This document shows positions 12,117 through 21,364 of a stretch of DNA of 64,000 nucleotides, one piece after another. Under the pieces are notes generated by a model that was not told the origin of the DNA, searched no databases, and saw nothing but the letters and a program-made list of their open reading frames with translations. The position numbers and the translations under genes were made by a program. Source of the DNA: Aspergillus flavus (Eukaryota > Ascomycota > Eurotiomycetes > Eurotiales > Aspergillaceae); the NCBI RefSeq assembly GCF_009017415.1, contig NC_092403.1, positions 620,001 through 684,000 of the forward strand, written 5' to 3'. The first letter of the stretch is position 1. Each line of letters begins with the position of its first letter.

Positions 12117-13910
12117 CTATACCTGAATGTCAGGACCGAGCATCGATAGATATGGCTCGATAAAGAATTGGTCCCAGTCCACGTCCCAGTCTATATCTGG
12201 CACAGCAGTGTTGGTTTCGGATGCCGGCTGCGCCGGAAAGAATTGATAGTTCGCCTCGACAGCTTCCAACTGAGCAAGTTCTTTTCGTTTCTTCGCCATA
12301 TTAAGACTGAGTAGATGCCGCGCCATAGATAACGCCTCACGCGTCAGCCCTGTATCGACAGCCTTGACTAAGTTCTCCAAGCCCTTGAAGGCAGCGCCAA
12401 TATGGACAGAGGCGGCTGGCGTGTCGATGGCCAACAGGATGCAGGCATACTGGAAGACGCTGCCGATGACGTTCCAAAACAGACGACCCTGGCTAGCTTG
12501 CTGCTCGGCTGCCTCCACTGCGGCGTTGCCGCTATCAATGACGAGCTTGATGACCTCGTCTGGTATGCGGATCTTGAGCTGGTAAAGGCGACGATAGAAG
12601 CAGAACGCAATGTCCGCCTTGGTCACCACCAGGAATGGGTGGGTGGTCTGGAGCCCACCCAATACCTTGAGACGCTCAAATAGCTCGTCACTCGGAGCTG
12701 GGGACTGCCATTCGAGCTGAAACGGAGAGTTGGGCGAGGGGATAATCTGGACTAATTGAACGAATTGGTCAGCAACGGACCCTGATACCGGAATAATAGA
12801 CTGGCAAGTCACGGCCCGAAAGTGTACAGGCGAACGATCGTACTCATAGGAAAGCATGATATGCCCAGCCCACGAGATCCAGAAAATCCTCCTCAGTCGG
12901 TCCGCATCATGTCCAAGAACCGCGGCGCCGGCGATGGATGCCATCTTCTTGATGTTCTCTTCCTCGTGCAGCCCTATCGCTTCACAGAGGTGCATTTGGG
13001 TGCACGAAGCGATCCAAGCATTGCTGGGGCGGGTTGTGGCCCGTAGATAAAACACTCGCATGCCCCACGCGACGATATGATCGATACCATGCAATCGCAT
13101 AGAGGCCGGATCATCGAGAATGGCTTTGGCGTACTGCACCAGGTCAGACTCCCGCGGGTGTCTGTTGGGAGATAGGAATGACCCAAGAGCGGCCACACCA
13201 GCGGCCACAGCGGCAAAGGCGACAGCGTTGCTGCCGGAACCACGATAGTACTCCCGACATCGCTGGGCGTAAATTCTCGGGTCAATCACGTCGCCAATGG
13301 GGCCCAATATTGAGAAGTACACTCCTGAGAAAAAGTCGAGGTCTTTCTCCGAAATGAGATTCCCCAGAAAGCCGTGAGCGTTGGATGCTTCCTCGGGGCG
13401 AATGCCAAAGTTGTAGGCAAAGGACCGCATTTTGGGAGGACTGTCGGAGCCAAGGGCCACACCCAGGATGTGTGGGAAAGCCATGGCCGCCGATGCCCCA
13501 GAGTATCTGAACTTTTGCTCGTCAAAGATGCCCGGGGAGGCCCCGGCCACGATGGTGGGACTCTCCGTCGACGAGCCGTCGGCTTCGCGGGAGCCTCGCT
13601 CCATGTGAGACCGGCTGCGTGGACTGCCCGCTGTGGGGGCCCGGCTCGTCAGACGACTTTCACTGTCGAGGCTGACGCGCTTTGCTGAGGATGGAATATG
13701 TACGCCGCCACCCGTATTATCAGCGGTGTCATCAGCGTACCTGCAGTTGTATCCATAAGTGGAGCACATGCCGCAAGGATACACGGTGTCACATTTCCGC
13801 TTCCGCTGATGGCATGGGATGCATGCCTTTCTCGCGCGCTTGCGTTTGGCGATCGCAGTCGCCATTACTGGCAAAAGGCTATGAGCTTCAAAGCCTACTG
13901 TAGTGGACAT
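12117..13910 (-). CDS. Zn2Cys6 transcription factor
   Basis: Fungal binuclear zinc-cluster activator, nuclear. An uninterrupted frame of 597 residues. The cluster CX2CX6CX5CX2CX6C begins at about residue 30 (CIPCHQRKRKC then CGMCSTYGYNC) and is flanked by a basic KRKRARK stretch. A Ser-rich linker follows, then a fungal-specific middle homology region (about residues 170-460) with the usual alpha-helical pattern. The ATG at 13910 opens the frame, but Met16 (13865) lies closer to the zinc cluster and is an equally good start. It lies next to the NmrA-like/TrpB-like/SDR genes, all on this strand, and could be their local regulator. That is inferred from position only. Confidence 0.9.
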   Translation of the reverse strand: MSTTVGFEAHSLLPVMATAIAKRKRARKACIPCHQRKRKCDTVYPCGMCSTYGYNCRYADDTADNTGGGVHIPSSAKRVSLDSESRLTSRAPTAGSPRSRSHMERGSREADGSSTESPTIVAGASPGIFDEQKFRYSGASAAMAFPHILGVALGSDSPPKMRSFAYNFGIRPEEASNAHGFLGNLISEKDLDFFSGVYFSILGPIGDVIDPRIYAQRCREYYRGSGSNAVAFAAVAAGVAALGSFLSPNRHPRESDLVQYAKAILDDPASMRLHGIDHIVAWGMRVFYLRATTRPSNAWIASCTQMHLCEAIGLHEEENIKKMASIAGAAVLGHDADRLRRIFWISWAGHIMLSYEYDRSPVHFRAVTCQSIIPVSGSVADQFVQLVQIIPSPNSPFQLEWQSPAPSDELFERLKVLGGLQTTHPFLVVTKADIAFCFYRRLYQLKIRIPDEVIKLVIDSGNAAVEAAEQQASQGRLFWNVIGSVFQYACILLAIDTPAASVHIGAAFKGLENLVKAVDTGLTREALSMARHLLSLNMAKKRKELAQLEAVEANYQFFPAQPASETNTAVPDIDWDVDWDQFFIEPYLSMLGPDIQV

Positions 13911-15080
13911 ACAACTGTCGAGATAATCTTCCGGCCCACCATTTCGGGGATGGAGTTTGATGATCGTAGATATCGTAGAAGATGGTACGAATGCTTAGTA
14001 TCATACGATATCTAAGTTCTACGGTCAGGAAGGAAAGAGGGACGAAATTCAGTAAACGGAGTGTACTGGGAAGACAGACAGAGGAAAAGAGAAACTTAGA
14101 ACAACTGAAGCTATCTGGAGGCTGGTGGGCTTTTGGGGCGGAACAGTGGATCATCCTTGGTCTAACTAAAAGCGGCTAGCGCACCTCCATTGTAAGTATA
14201 CAACGTTAGCCCCCGCCAGAGCATGCGAACTAAAAATGATATAAGACATATGCTAGAGAATGTGACATGCTTTTGGAGACGTCAATATATATCGGGCTGT
14301 GTAGTGGGATGAACCTTCGGTTAGAAGCAAGGGCAAATGCAGCTGCGCAACCAGGTTGAGAATCTGACATTGCTTTAAAACAACCATTAGAACCTTCCCC
14401 ATTCCCTGATGCCAAAAGGTCTGGGGTACCCATGGGAAACAGGGACCCCTGACCAACATATCGGTATCGATGATGGCCTAGATCAATGTTACTTTCTCCC
14501 ACTGGACTTTAGCTCTTCCCCAGAGGTATATATGACCATCGGACATCTTGGTCAAGGCTGAATGGTCATTGTGAACATTCCTGAAGCTTCTTCAACACAA
14601 ATTCTAGGACAAGCGCCTTCCTAGACTAGACTTGATACGCAAAGCTCATCTGGAGCTTTGGAGCTGGGATGGAAGTACCAAGCTTGACAGCGACACTTGG
14701 GATGTTCATATTACATCAGGACGAGGGCTTAAGTCTCTTTTGTCATGAGCACTTACATACACCTCAGCCACTACAGGTGTATCCGCTGCAAAGAAAAGCA
14801 GGTTGAAAGCGTAAAGCGCCGGACATATACCACCTGGTGAGCTATCACAAGACTCAGCACGGCATAGTCAAGCTAATTGGAGCCTATATAGCTCCCGCTG
14901 CCTCCTGAAATTCCGATGAGTAGAGCCTGGTGATACTCCTTATGAGACCATAGACGCGGACGGCATACCCTTCACAGGTGAGGCTATAGAAGCCCCAATT
15001 TCTGGGAGGCCCGCCGGTTGACAATGAAATGGGAGCCTTTGATTAACATTGCCTACTGATATCTTTACTGTCACTGCATC
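13911..15080. other. Intergenic, no gene recognised
   Basis: Promoter side of the Zn2Cys6 gene and upstream flank of the unrecognised ORF at 15081. The antisense ORF pair at 14230-14502 and 14253-14459 looks like chance frames. Upstream exons of the next ORF may be hidden here, but I could not place them. Confidence 0.5.
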
Positions 15081-15608
15081 TTGTATAGGCTCACGCCGTT
15101 ATCATTCACACCAGAGTTTACGATTCCTGTCAGTGACATCTGTCCTTGGCACAATAACCAGGGAGTGGTACGTGCTGACTATGGCGACCAGGACTATCAT
15201 CAAGATCACTTTAAACAATTGGAAGGCTACAATGCGTTCCGTGCTATGGTATTTTTGTTATTTCCGGGATTATGGTCCAAGGTTCTTGGCCAACAAGTCT
15301 TCATAGCCGATGACGAGCGGGACAGCGTGGTTGACGATCTGAATACCGCTATATATCGACTTGGGGGCATCATTAAAGATGCTACTGATAGATATATGTT
15401 CGAGGTATACCACGACGCGGAAGTAGCAGGCGTCGTGCTTCCTGACGATGTCCTCAACTTTCTGAGAGAGCAGAAAGAACAGTCACCAGAAAACGAAGTG
15501 ATTGGAATGGCTAGGAGCATGAAATTCGGCCCAACTAGTTGCTTAGCAGACTCGGTAGTGCAAGAAGTAGAGGATATTCACCGTGGTGGACGGTCGGGTG
15601 ATCACTGA
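15081..15608 (+). CDS. Unrecognised ORF, possibly the 3' part of a gene
   Basis: A 175-codon frame with balanced amino-acid use, including a stretch with DYHQDHFKQLEGYNAF, a hydrophobic AMVFLLFPGLW segment and an acidic helix-rich C-terminus. I do not recognise the family. A TATAG|G acceptor-like site sits at about 15090, so the true start could lie in an upstream exon and this may be a terminal exon. No signal peptide or clear domain is visible. It could also be a decaying remnant; the codon pattern is consistent with coding but not proof. It has no partner gene nearby that explains it. Confidence 0.35.
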   Translation: MYRLTPLSFTPEFTIPVSDICPWHNNQGVVRADYGDQDYHQDHFKQLEGYNAFRAMVFLLFPGLWSKVLGQQVFIADDERDSVVDDLNTAIYRLGGIIKDATDRYMFEVYHDAEVAGVVLPDDVLNFLREQKEQSPENEVIGMARSMKFGPTSCLADSVVQEVEDIHRGGRSGDH

Positions 15609-16518
15609 AAACTAGAGGTCAATTACCCTGAGATAATGTGATGTAGCTCATATAGGATCATGGGGCATGAAAGGGTGAGGCATTAGGATTAATTTATTTG
15701 GGACATTTTGACTAATCAAGGAAAGTCAACAGATTGTTCTAGGCAACTTGCACGTTGTCGATTTCTACCTCAAGTACGGAGTGTTTTGAGATCGTTCCGG
15801 GTTCGGGTTCGGGTTCGGTTTTTGAGACAGTTAACGGCCTCTATCACTACTACGGAGTATGTAGAAGATCCCAATATGGTGCTTGGTACGAGTACGAGGG
15901 TTTGATCGACAGAGTGGGTCTCGCTTCGATATTGAATCAAATCTATTGGTTGGATTGAGCTACTGCAAATTTACCTACTCTGCATAGACAATTCCATTAT
16001 ACACCAGGCATATGCAATAAAACGACTATCATTGGCGCAGATTCGGCTCATTAGTCCAACGGACTATGACGATCTCAAATGTTGCTAGACTCTAATCGTG
16101 AAATGAGAGCCCGAAGTAGAGCAAGACGGGAAAATCTGGGGCAGTGTTGATATCAAGGATGCCTATTCCTGTATCCATAGTTGAGCTAGAAGGCTCGAAG
16201 ATAGGTTTCAAGTACGAGTACGAGTTGTAATGAGATCCACAATTACGCATGTTAAATGATATCCACCACTACAAATAAACCAATCCTCAGTGGCTAGCGT
16301 CGCGCCAGGCCTTAGCTTACCTGACATAAAATTCCCGGTGACATTCTAAGTTCCGCAGACGGAGCATAACTTGCTTGCGTCATACAGGATGCTGTCTGTG
16401 CTGTCACTAAATCTTATAAATACCTTTTTGCATTCCAAGAAGGTGTCAGACAATCGAATCCCCTGAGCCGATACATCTTATACTAGCCTTCTTAGACCTA
16501 CGCGAACAAAACTCGAAC
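15609..16518. other. Intergenic spacer with small tandem repeats
   Basis: Contains a GGGTTC hexamer run at about 15799-15819 and two copies of a GTACGAGTACGAG motif near 15886 and 16213. No gene is seen. The final 100 bp is the promoter of the peroxygenase gene, with a TATAAA-like element near 16415. Confidence 0.5.
15799..15819. repeat. Short GGGTTC hexanucleotide tandem repeat
   Basis: About three and a half head-to-tail copies of GGGTTC followed by a T run. It is not the canonical fungal telomere unit TTAGGG, and I assign no function. Confidence 0.6.
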
Positions 16519-17515
16519 ATGAGACTGTCTATCCTCACTACTTCATTAGTGTTGGCTCTGGCTTCTGCCAACCCTCACTTTGGACAATGGAAGCCCGCTG
16601 GGGCAGACGACTGTACGATGGGAGGCGTCCAAACTTTGTTCGTATAGTCGCTGATATGTTTTAGTTCGAGGTCCTTGTCCCATGATGAACACTCTAGCAA
16701 ATCATGGCTTCCTTCCCCACGACGGCAAAAACATCACACGAAACACTGTCATTGAAGGCCTGTCAGCGGCCCTCAACTTCAACGCCTCACTTGCGAGCCT
16801 GATGTTTGACATGGCCATTGTTGTCAACCCAGAGCCTAACGCTACGTTCTTTACTCTGTAGGACATCCCATAGTCCCTCATCAGTTTTACCTATCAACCC
16901 TAACACACATGCAGTGATCAGCTCAACAAGCACAACCTCTTAGAGCATGATGCAAGTTTAAGGTCAGTTCGCATATTTCCAACCCATTGCACCAAAATAC
17001 CAAGAGCTAACTCCCATAAGTCGGACCGACGCCTACTTCGGCAACAACCACGTCTTCAATGAGACAATCTTCGAAGAAACAAAGAAGTACTGGACCGGAC
17101 CCACCCTGGACGCCAACATGTTAGCCAACGGCAAATTGGCTCGTCAGATCAGCTCTAAAGCATACAACCCCACCTATACATTCACGTCGTCGATGGAACA
17201 GTTCAGTCTCGGCGAGGTTGCTGCTCCCATTATCGCGTTCGGCGATATCCAAAACGGAAAGGTCAACAGAACTCTGGTAGAATATTTCTTCGGTAAGTTC
17301 ATTGGCCCGTATCGTCTATCGCCTTTCTGATGTTGATCGCAGAAAATGAACGTCTCCCGACTGAGCTGGGATGGTCCCGGCGGGAGGAAGTTGTTAGTCT
17401 GGTGGATATCGCGGGCGTGACCCAGATGATCAGCAATGCTACCAATCTTATCACTCCTTCTAGAGAGTCTCGTGCGAGTAAACGTCGAGACTTGCATTCT
17501 GGTCTTGGGTTTTAG
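16519..17515 (+). CDS. Secreted heme-thiolate peroxidase/peroxygenase (chloroperoxidase-like, short UPO type)
   Basis: Predicted extracellular peroxygenase of the heme-thiolate peroxidase (peroxidase family 2) group, which uses hydrogen peroxide to oxygenate or halogenate organic substrates. Five exons, 16519-16612, 16665-16857, 16915-16962, 17021-17292 and 17343-17515, join in frame to 259 residues, typical of the short subfamily. A signal peptide covers about residues 1-18, with a hydrophobic LTTSLVLALASA core. The heme-ligand motif is GPCPMMNTLANHG (Cys36). The EHDASLSR motif supplies the magnesium site, and a downstream Glu in HVFNETIFEE is a candidate acid-base residue. Several N-glycosylation sequons (NIT, NAS, NAT, NET, NRT) fit secretion. 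Exon 3 is only 48 bp, and it encodes the EHD motif. The family call is strong; the substrate is unknown. Confidence 0.9.
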
Positions 17516-18577
17516 ATGGAATTGTTTCTACCTTGAACAATGGACGGCGATTTAGTGTATATACACCTGCTTCTTGGAGGATTGCAATAGATAGGTATAT
17601 TCAGGACACTTTATTCTTTATTCTTGATGAAGAGTTGCAACTCATTAGCGTACTAGGGACTGCCAGCTCAAGGATCTGGCAAAGACGTGCGCAGCGAGGG
17701 AACCGCATTACATTCGATTACACTACCTAGATTACCAAGATTATCTAAATCAATTTCACTACCTACTATATAAGTTACTCAGATAGCTTGGATCTATTGT
17801 ACTACTTAGGTTGCACTATCTAGATTGCCTGCAGCCTACCTTGCCTAAATAGGCAGTGCGAAGCATTTAAATGATGTAGACACCTCGTCTCTAGACATTA
17901 CAACACGTTCGGATAATTTAGGATTTAGAAAACTAGACCGTACAGCCAATTTGCATAATCGGCTGCCCTGCCTAGACTGTCTATCTAAATTACCTACCTA
18001 GATTGCCTACCTAGATTACCTAGATGGTCTAAATAGTTCTAGATTAGCTAAATAGACTTGGACTGATTATAGAAGATGAAGCGGAAGGTAACGTCAATAG
18101 CTAATTCTCGACCAATCAGAACCCAGATCCTCTCGCGCAGTATAATGCTTTCTCCGCTGCGCAATCACTATATTAGTACTATCCCTCGCACCCTGTGTAC
18201 TGTGCAGTAATACTTCTGTCGACTATAAACTCCCTTGTATATACATGACAATTACACTGGGTAAGGTGAGACAACGAGCAGTGCCATGGGTGTTCGCAAC
18301 ATGGAATCCGCTTCGTAGCACTGGAGTGGGGAAGTGAGGTTCCTCCAGCTGAATCGTACTCGGCTAAATCGTGCCGATCCCGACGATCCTCATACCACGA
18401 TTCAGCCAGCCAACTGCAGAAAGATTCATTTATAAAGAAAACAAGAAATCTCTTTCCACAATCTAGATATTAGGAGCCAATACGAAGTACATTGCCACGT
18501 CTTTACCTCGGAATCATAGTCGCAAAGCACATTACCCGTACAAGTTCTCAACAGACTGTATAATCCTAAAACTAAAG
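17516..18577. other. Intergenic, mostly degenerate repeat
   Basis: No gene seen. Much of the stretch is the CTAG-rich repeat listed separately, followed by the promoter region of the F-box gene. Confidence 0.55.
17715..18060. repeat. Degenerate CTACCTAGATTGC-type tandem repeat
   Basis: The block is built from imperfect copies of a roughly 8-14-bp unit resembling CTACCTAGATTGC or ACCTAGATTA, with dense TAGAT, CTAG and TACCT words, and a non-repetitive insert between about 17850 and 17965. It is AT-rich and non-coding. It looks like a decayed minisatellite or a mutated remnant of a mobile element; I see no terminal repeats or ORF to decide between these. Confidence 0.6.
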
Positions 18578-20155
18578 ATGTCCAGGATCAGATTATCAGA
18601 AATCCCCCAAGAAATTATCCTAGAGATATACAAGAATCTGGAGACTCCCCAAGACCGATTGAATCTTGTATGCTGTTCGCGACTCTTTTATGACTTGTGT
18701 CTGCCGTTGCTCTATCAGAAGTTGCGCACTGGCGGCAAGGATCTTGTTCCAATTGCTCGAGTTGTCCGTACCCTTGTTGAAAAGCCGTCTCTTGCGGCAC
18801 GAGTTCGCACTTTGCATATTTTTGATTGGACGAGGTATGTTGGATTCAATTGTCCGGAATTTGACCAGGCACTCGATGCATTCAGAGAGGAGCGTGATAT
18901 GAAGAGGGAACAGGGGGCGGCCAACCAGGAGGAGGTCAAAGGAGGTGATGGAAATGAGGATGAAGATGCTGGCGATGAGCATACTGGGAATGACGATATT
19001 TGTGATGACAGTTCTGGGGATGTCGATTTTGGGGGTGATGGTGATGATGGTGATAATGCCTCGGATGATGACAGTACCTACTTGAAAACATTCGACTATG
19101 GTCCGCTGCGTGAACAGGCAATGCTTGTGACCCGTTCTGAGGATGCGACAAACTACTGGATGGATGAAATTACCATCGGAGACGCCGATGGATGGGTCGC
19201 GTTGCTGCTAACCCTTGTGCCTAATATTCAGCGACTTGAGATTGAATTTCCCTGTGGGTCGTTTTGGGTTCGCTGGGTGCTGAAATGGGAAATAGCTAGA
19301 CGTCTCGATTCTATCCCGGCTTTCAAGTCACTCTCTGAGGTTTATGTTGACTGGGACAGAGAAGACGTGCAAGCTTGTTGCAGGAATATAATACCTTTCT
19401 TTCTGCTGCCCTCAATGCGCCGGTTTTACGCAAGTAAGCTTTTTGCTGAGCTTGCATCGTTTGAGGACTACTGGCCGAATGAAGATGATTTAACCGAGGT
19501 TGCTCGGTTTTCTCCTGTTACACATATTGAGATTGATGAGAGCGATGGGCAATGGGGCATGTGGAAGGTGGTGGGTATTTGCAAGAACCTCCAGTCCTTC
19601 AAATACAATCACAGTGGCTGCGCGGGCTTCGATCCAGGTGGTTTCTATAAGGAGCTTTTCCCATTTAAAGAGACTCTTGAGACGATATGGCTCGATATTA
19701 AGGAAAGCTCTCGTGAAAACTGTACGGAGGACTCACACCATTGCCACGATCCATTCCCTTCCTTCAAGGATTTCACATCTTTAAGAACGCTCCATCTCCG
19801 AATGAAGAACTTGCCTGGGCTGAACATCCAATCTGGGGATGATCATGCTAGCATGTCATTTGCCGAAGCCCTTCCATCTTCACTGGAGACTTTACAAATC
19901 GCCGATATTGGAAGCTTAGTTAACCTTCAGGTACTTGTCCAGAAGTTACAGGATCATGTTGAATATGCCTTGGATTTCACTCCGGCATTGAAAGACATTG
20001 CTATTGAACCTTTGCGAGACTCACCGCGAATGCCAGAACTTCTTGTGAAGCTGGATAGAGCCTGCACAAAGGTAAATATCAATTTCCATGTATGTGATAT
20101 ACATGATGAGCGAGTCAACTGGGGTGCTGAAGGATTCGCACCGCGGTTTTTGTGA
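18578..20155 (+). CDS. F-box protein with acidic insert
   Basis: Likely substrate adaptor of an SCF ubiquitin ligase, in cytosol or nucleus. A single exon encodes 525 residues. The N-terminus (about residues 4-50: LSEIPQEIILEIYKNLE.., then LNLVCCSRLFYDLCLPLLY) is a clear F-box that would bind Skp1. A strongly acidic, low-complexity segment rich in Asp, Glu and Gly covers about residues 120-170. The C-terminal two thirds have leucine-rich-repeat-like spacing (LQSFKYN, LRTLHLRMKN, LETLQIADIG), as in many fungal F-box proteins of unknown target. It stands alone among AT-rich spacers. The F-box call is strong; the target is unknown. Confidence 0.82.
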   Translation: MSRIRLSEIPQEIILEIYKNLETPQDRLNLVCCSRLFYDLCLPLLYQKLRTGGKDLVPIARVVRTLVEKPSLAARVRTLHIFDWTRYVGFNCPEFDQALDAFREERDMKREQGAANQEEVKGGDGNEDEDAGDEHTGNDDICDDSSGDVDFGGDGDDGDNASDDDSTYLKTFDYGPLREQAMLVTRSEDATNYWMDEITIGDADGWVALLLTLVPNIQRLEIEFPCGSFWVRWVLKWEIARRLDSIPAFKSLSEVYVDWDREDVQACCRNIIPFFLLPSMRRFYASKLFAELASFEDYWPNEDDLTEVARFSPVTHIEIDESDGQWGMWKVVGICKNLQSFKYNHSGCAGFDPGGFYKELFPFKETLETIWLDIKESSRENCTEDSHHCHDPFPSFKDFTSLRTLHLRMKNLPGLNIQSGDDHASMSFAEALPSSLETLQIADIGSLVNLQVLVQKLQDHVEYALDFTPALKDIAIEPLRDSPRMPELLVKLDRACTKVNINFHVCDIHDERVNWGAEGFAPRFL

Positions 20156-20432
20156 GATGCTCTATTATCTACTTATGAAATTGACATGTGAAGAATGAGA
20201 TAAAAGATTAACAATATAGATTAAGCGGACCTATTAGTATACGAGTTGACTTATTCGATCGAGTTAAATCAGCAGATGAAAAGCAGAACGTTATGACTTA
20301 CTAGTACTCTTTGTAATTACTATCGCGAGTTGTTCATTATAATTAGATTGGGCGCCCTGGGGAGCCCAGTTAGAACCAACGTAGTAATTAGAATCGATTT
20401 CCATATCGTGTAAATTAAGTATTCTAAACTAA

Positions 20433-21364
20433 TTAAGCACATGCCTCCAAATCCTTCATATACTTCTCTGCAAACTCCTCAAATGTAGTCAACCGTCCCT
20501 TGACCATACTCCTCGTCTGCTCAACCAAATCTCCAGTCCCAGGCCCGAAATACCCAACTTCCTCAAAGAACCTCATCATAGAGACAACCCTACCCCCCTG
20601 TTCGCTCTTCATAAAACCAGCATACACTTCATCCGGAAGCCGCACATACCGAACCACCTTCCCCGACACCGCCGAAATGATTCCCACGATCTCAGAAAAG
20701 CTATACAACCTCGTCGCAGCATAGAGCGTAGCGCCCCCCACACCCTCCTCACCCCCCAACAGAGCAGCAACATACATCCCCGAGTCATTCGCCGCATCAA
20801 TAAGCGGGACTTTCGTATCCGGGTCCAGCACACTGGCAACACTATACGTCCCGTCCAGCCCCAACCGCGGCGCCATCATAGTAGTCAGATTCTGCATGAA
20901 CATGCCCGGCATAAACAGGGATACTTTAATTTGTAGCGTACGCAGATACGCCTCCGCCTCGGCCTTGGAGTCGAAGACGTCCATGGTGCGACCATTCCAG
21001 AGCTTCGATGCGTGCACCGCCGTGCTGAAACGATATGCGTAGCGCCTGCCGCCACGGCTGCATCGCCGACGTTCTTGGTCTGTCTGTATTCGCGGCTTTT
21101 GAGCTCTGCGTCGTAGATGGTGCTGGTGATTAGGATTACCGTGTGCGCTTGTGCGAGGGCTCTGGGGAGAGTGGTTGGGTCGTCTATGTCGGCTTGAACT
21201 GTTTCAATGCCTTGGTTGGTAATCTCTGTTGCTGCTTTGCTGGTTGCGTCGCGTGTGATTGCGCGGATGGAGTATTGTTTTGATAGAACTGGATCATGGT
21301 GGACTGTTTCGAGGATCGAGCTGCCTTGTTGGCCTGTTGCTCCGAAGATGACGAGTTTGGACAT
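20433..21364 (-). pseudogene. NmrA-like NAD(P)-binding protein interrupted by one missing base
   Basis: Two overlapping frames form one NmrA-family protein of about 310 residues. The upstream frame (start 21364) begins SKLVIFGATGQQGSS, a normal Rossmann motif, and runs to AGATHIV near 21030. The homologous reading then continues one frame over, from about VHASKLWNGR to the stop at 20433. The total span is 932 nt, one short of a multiple of three, so a single lost base in the T run at about 21029-21031 explains everything. No GT..AG intron resolves it. Either the gene is freshly inactivated or the sequence has a homopolymer error; the rest of both halves is undamaged, with no further stops. 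In life such proteins are reductases or redox-sensing regulators. Confidence 0.8.

Noticed and set aside
15795..15820. GGGTTC repeat as telomere sequence
   Set aside because: The unit differs from TTAGGG and only about three copies exist at an internal location.
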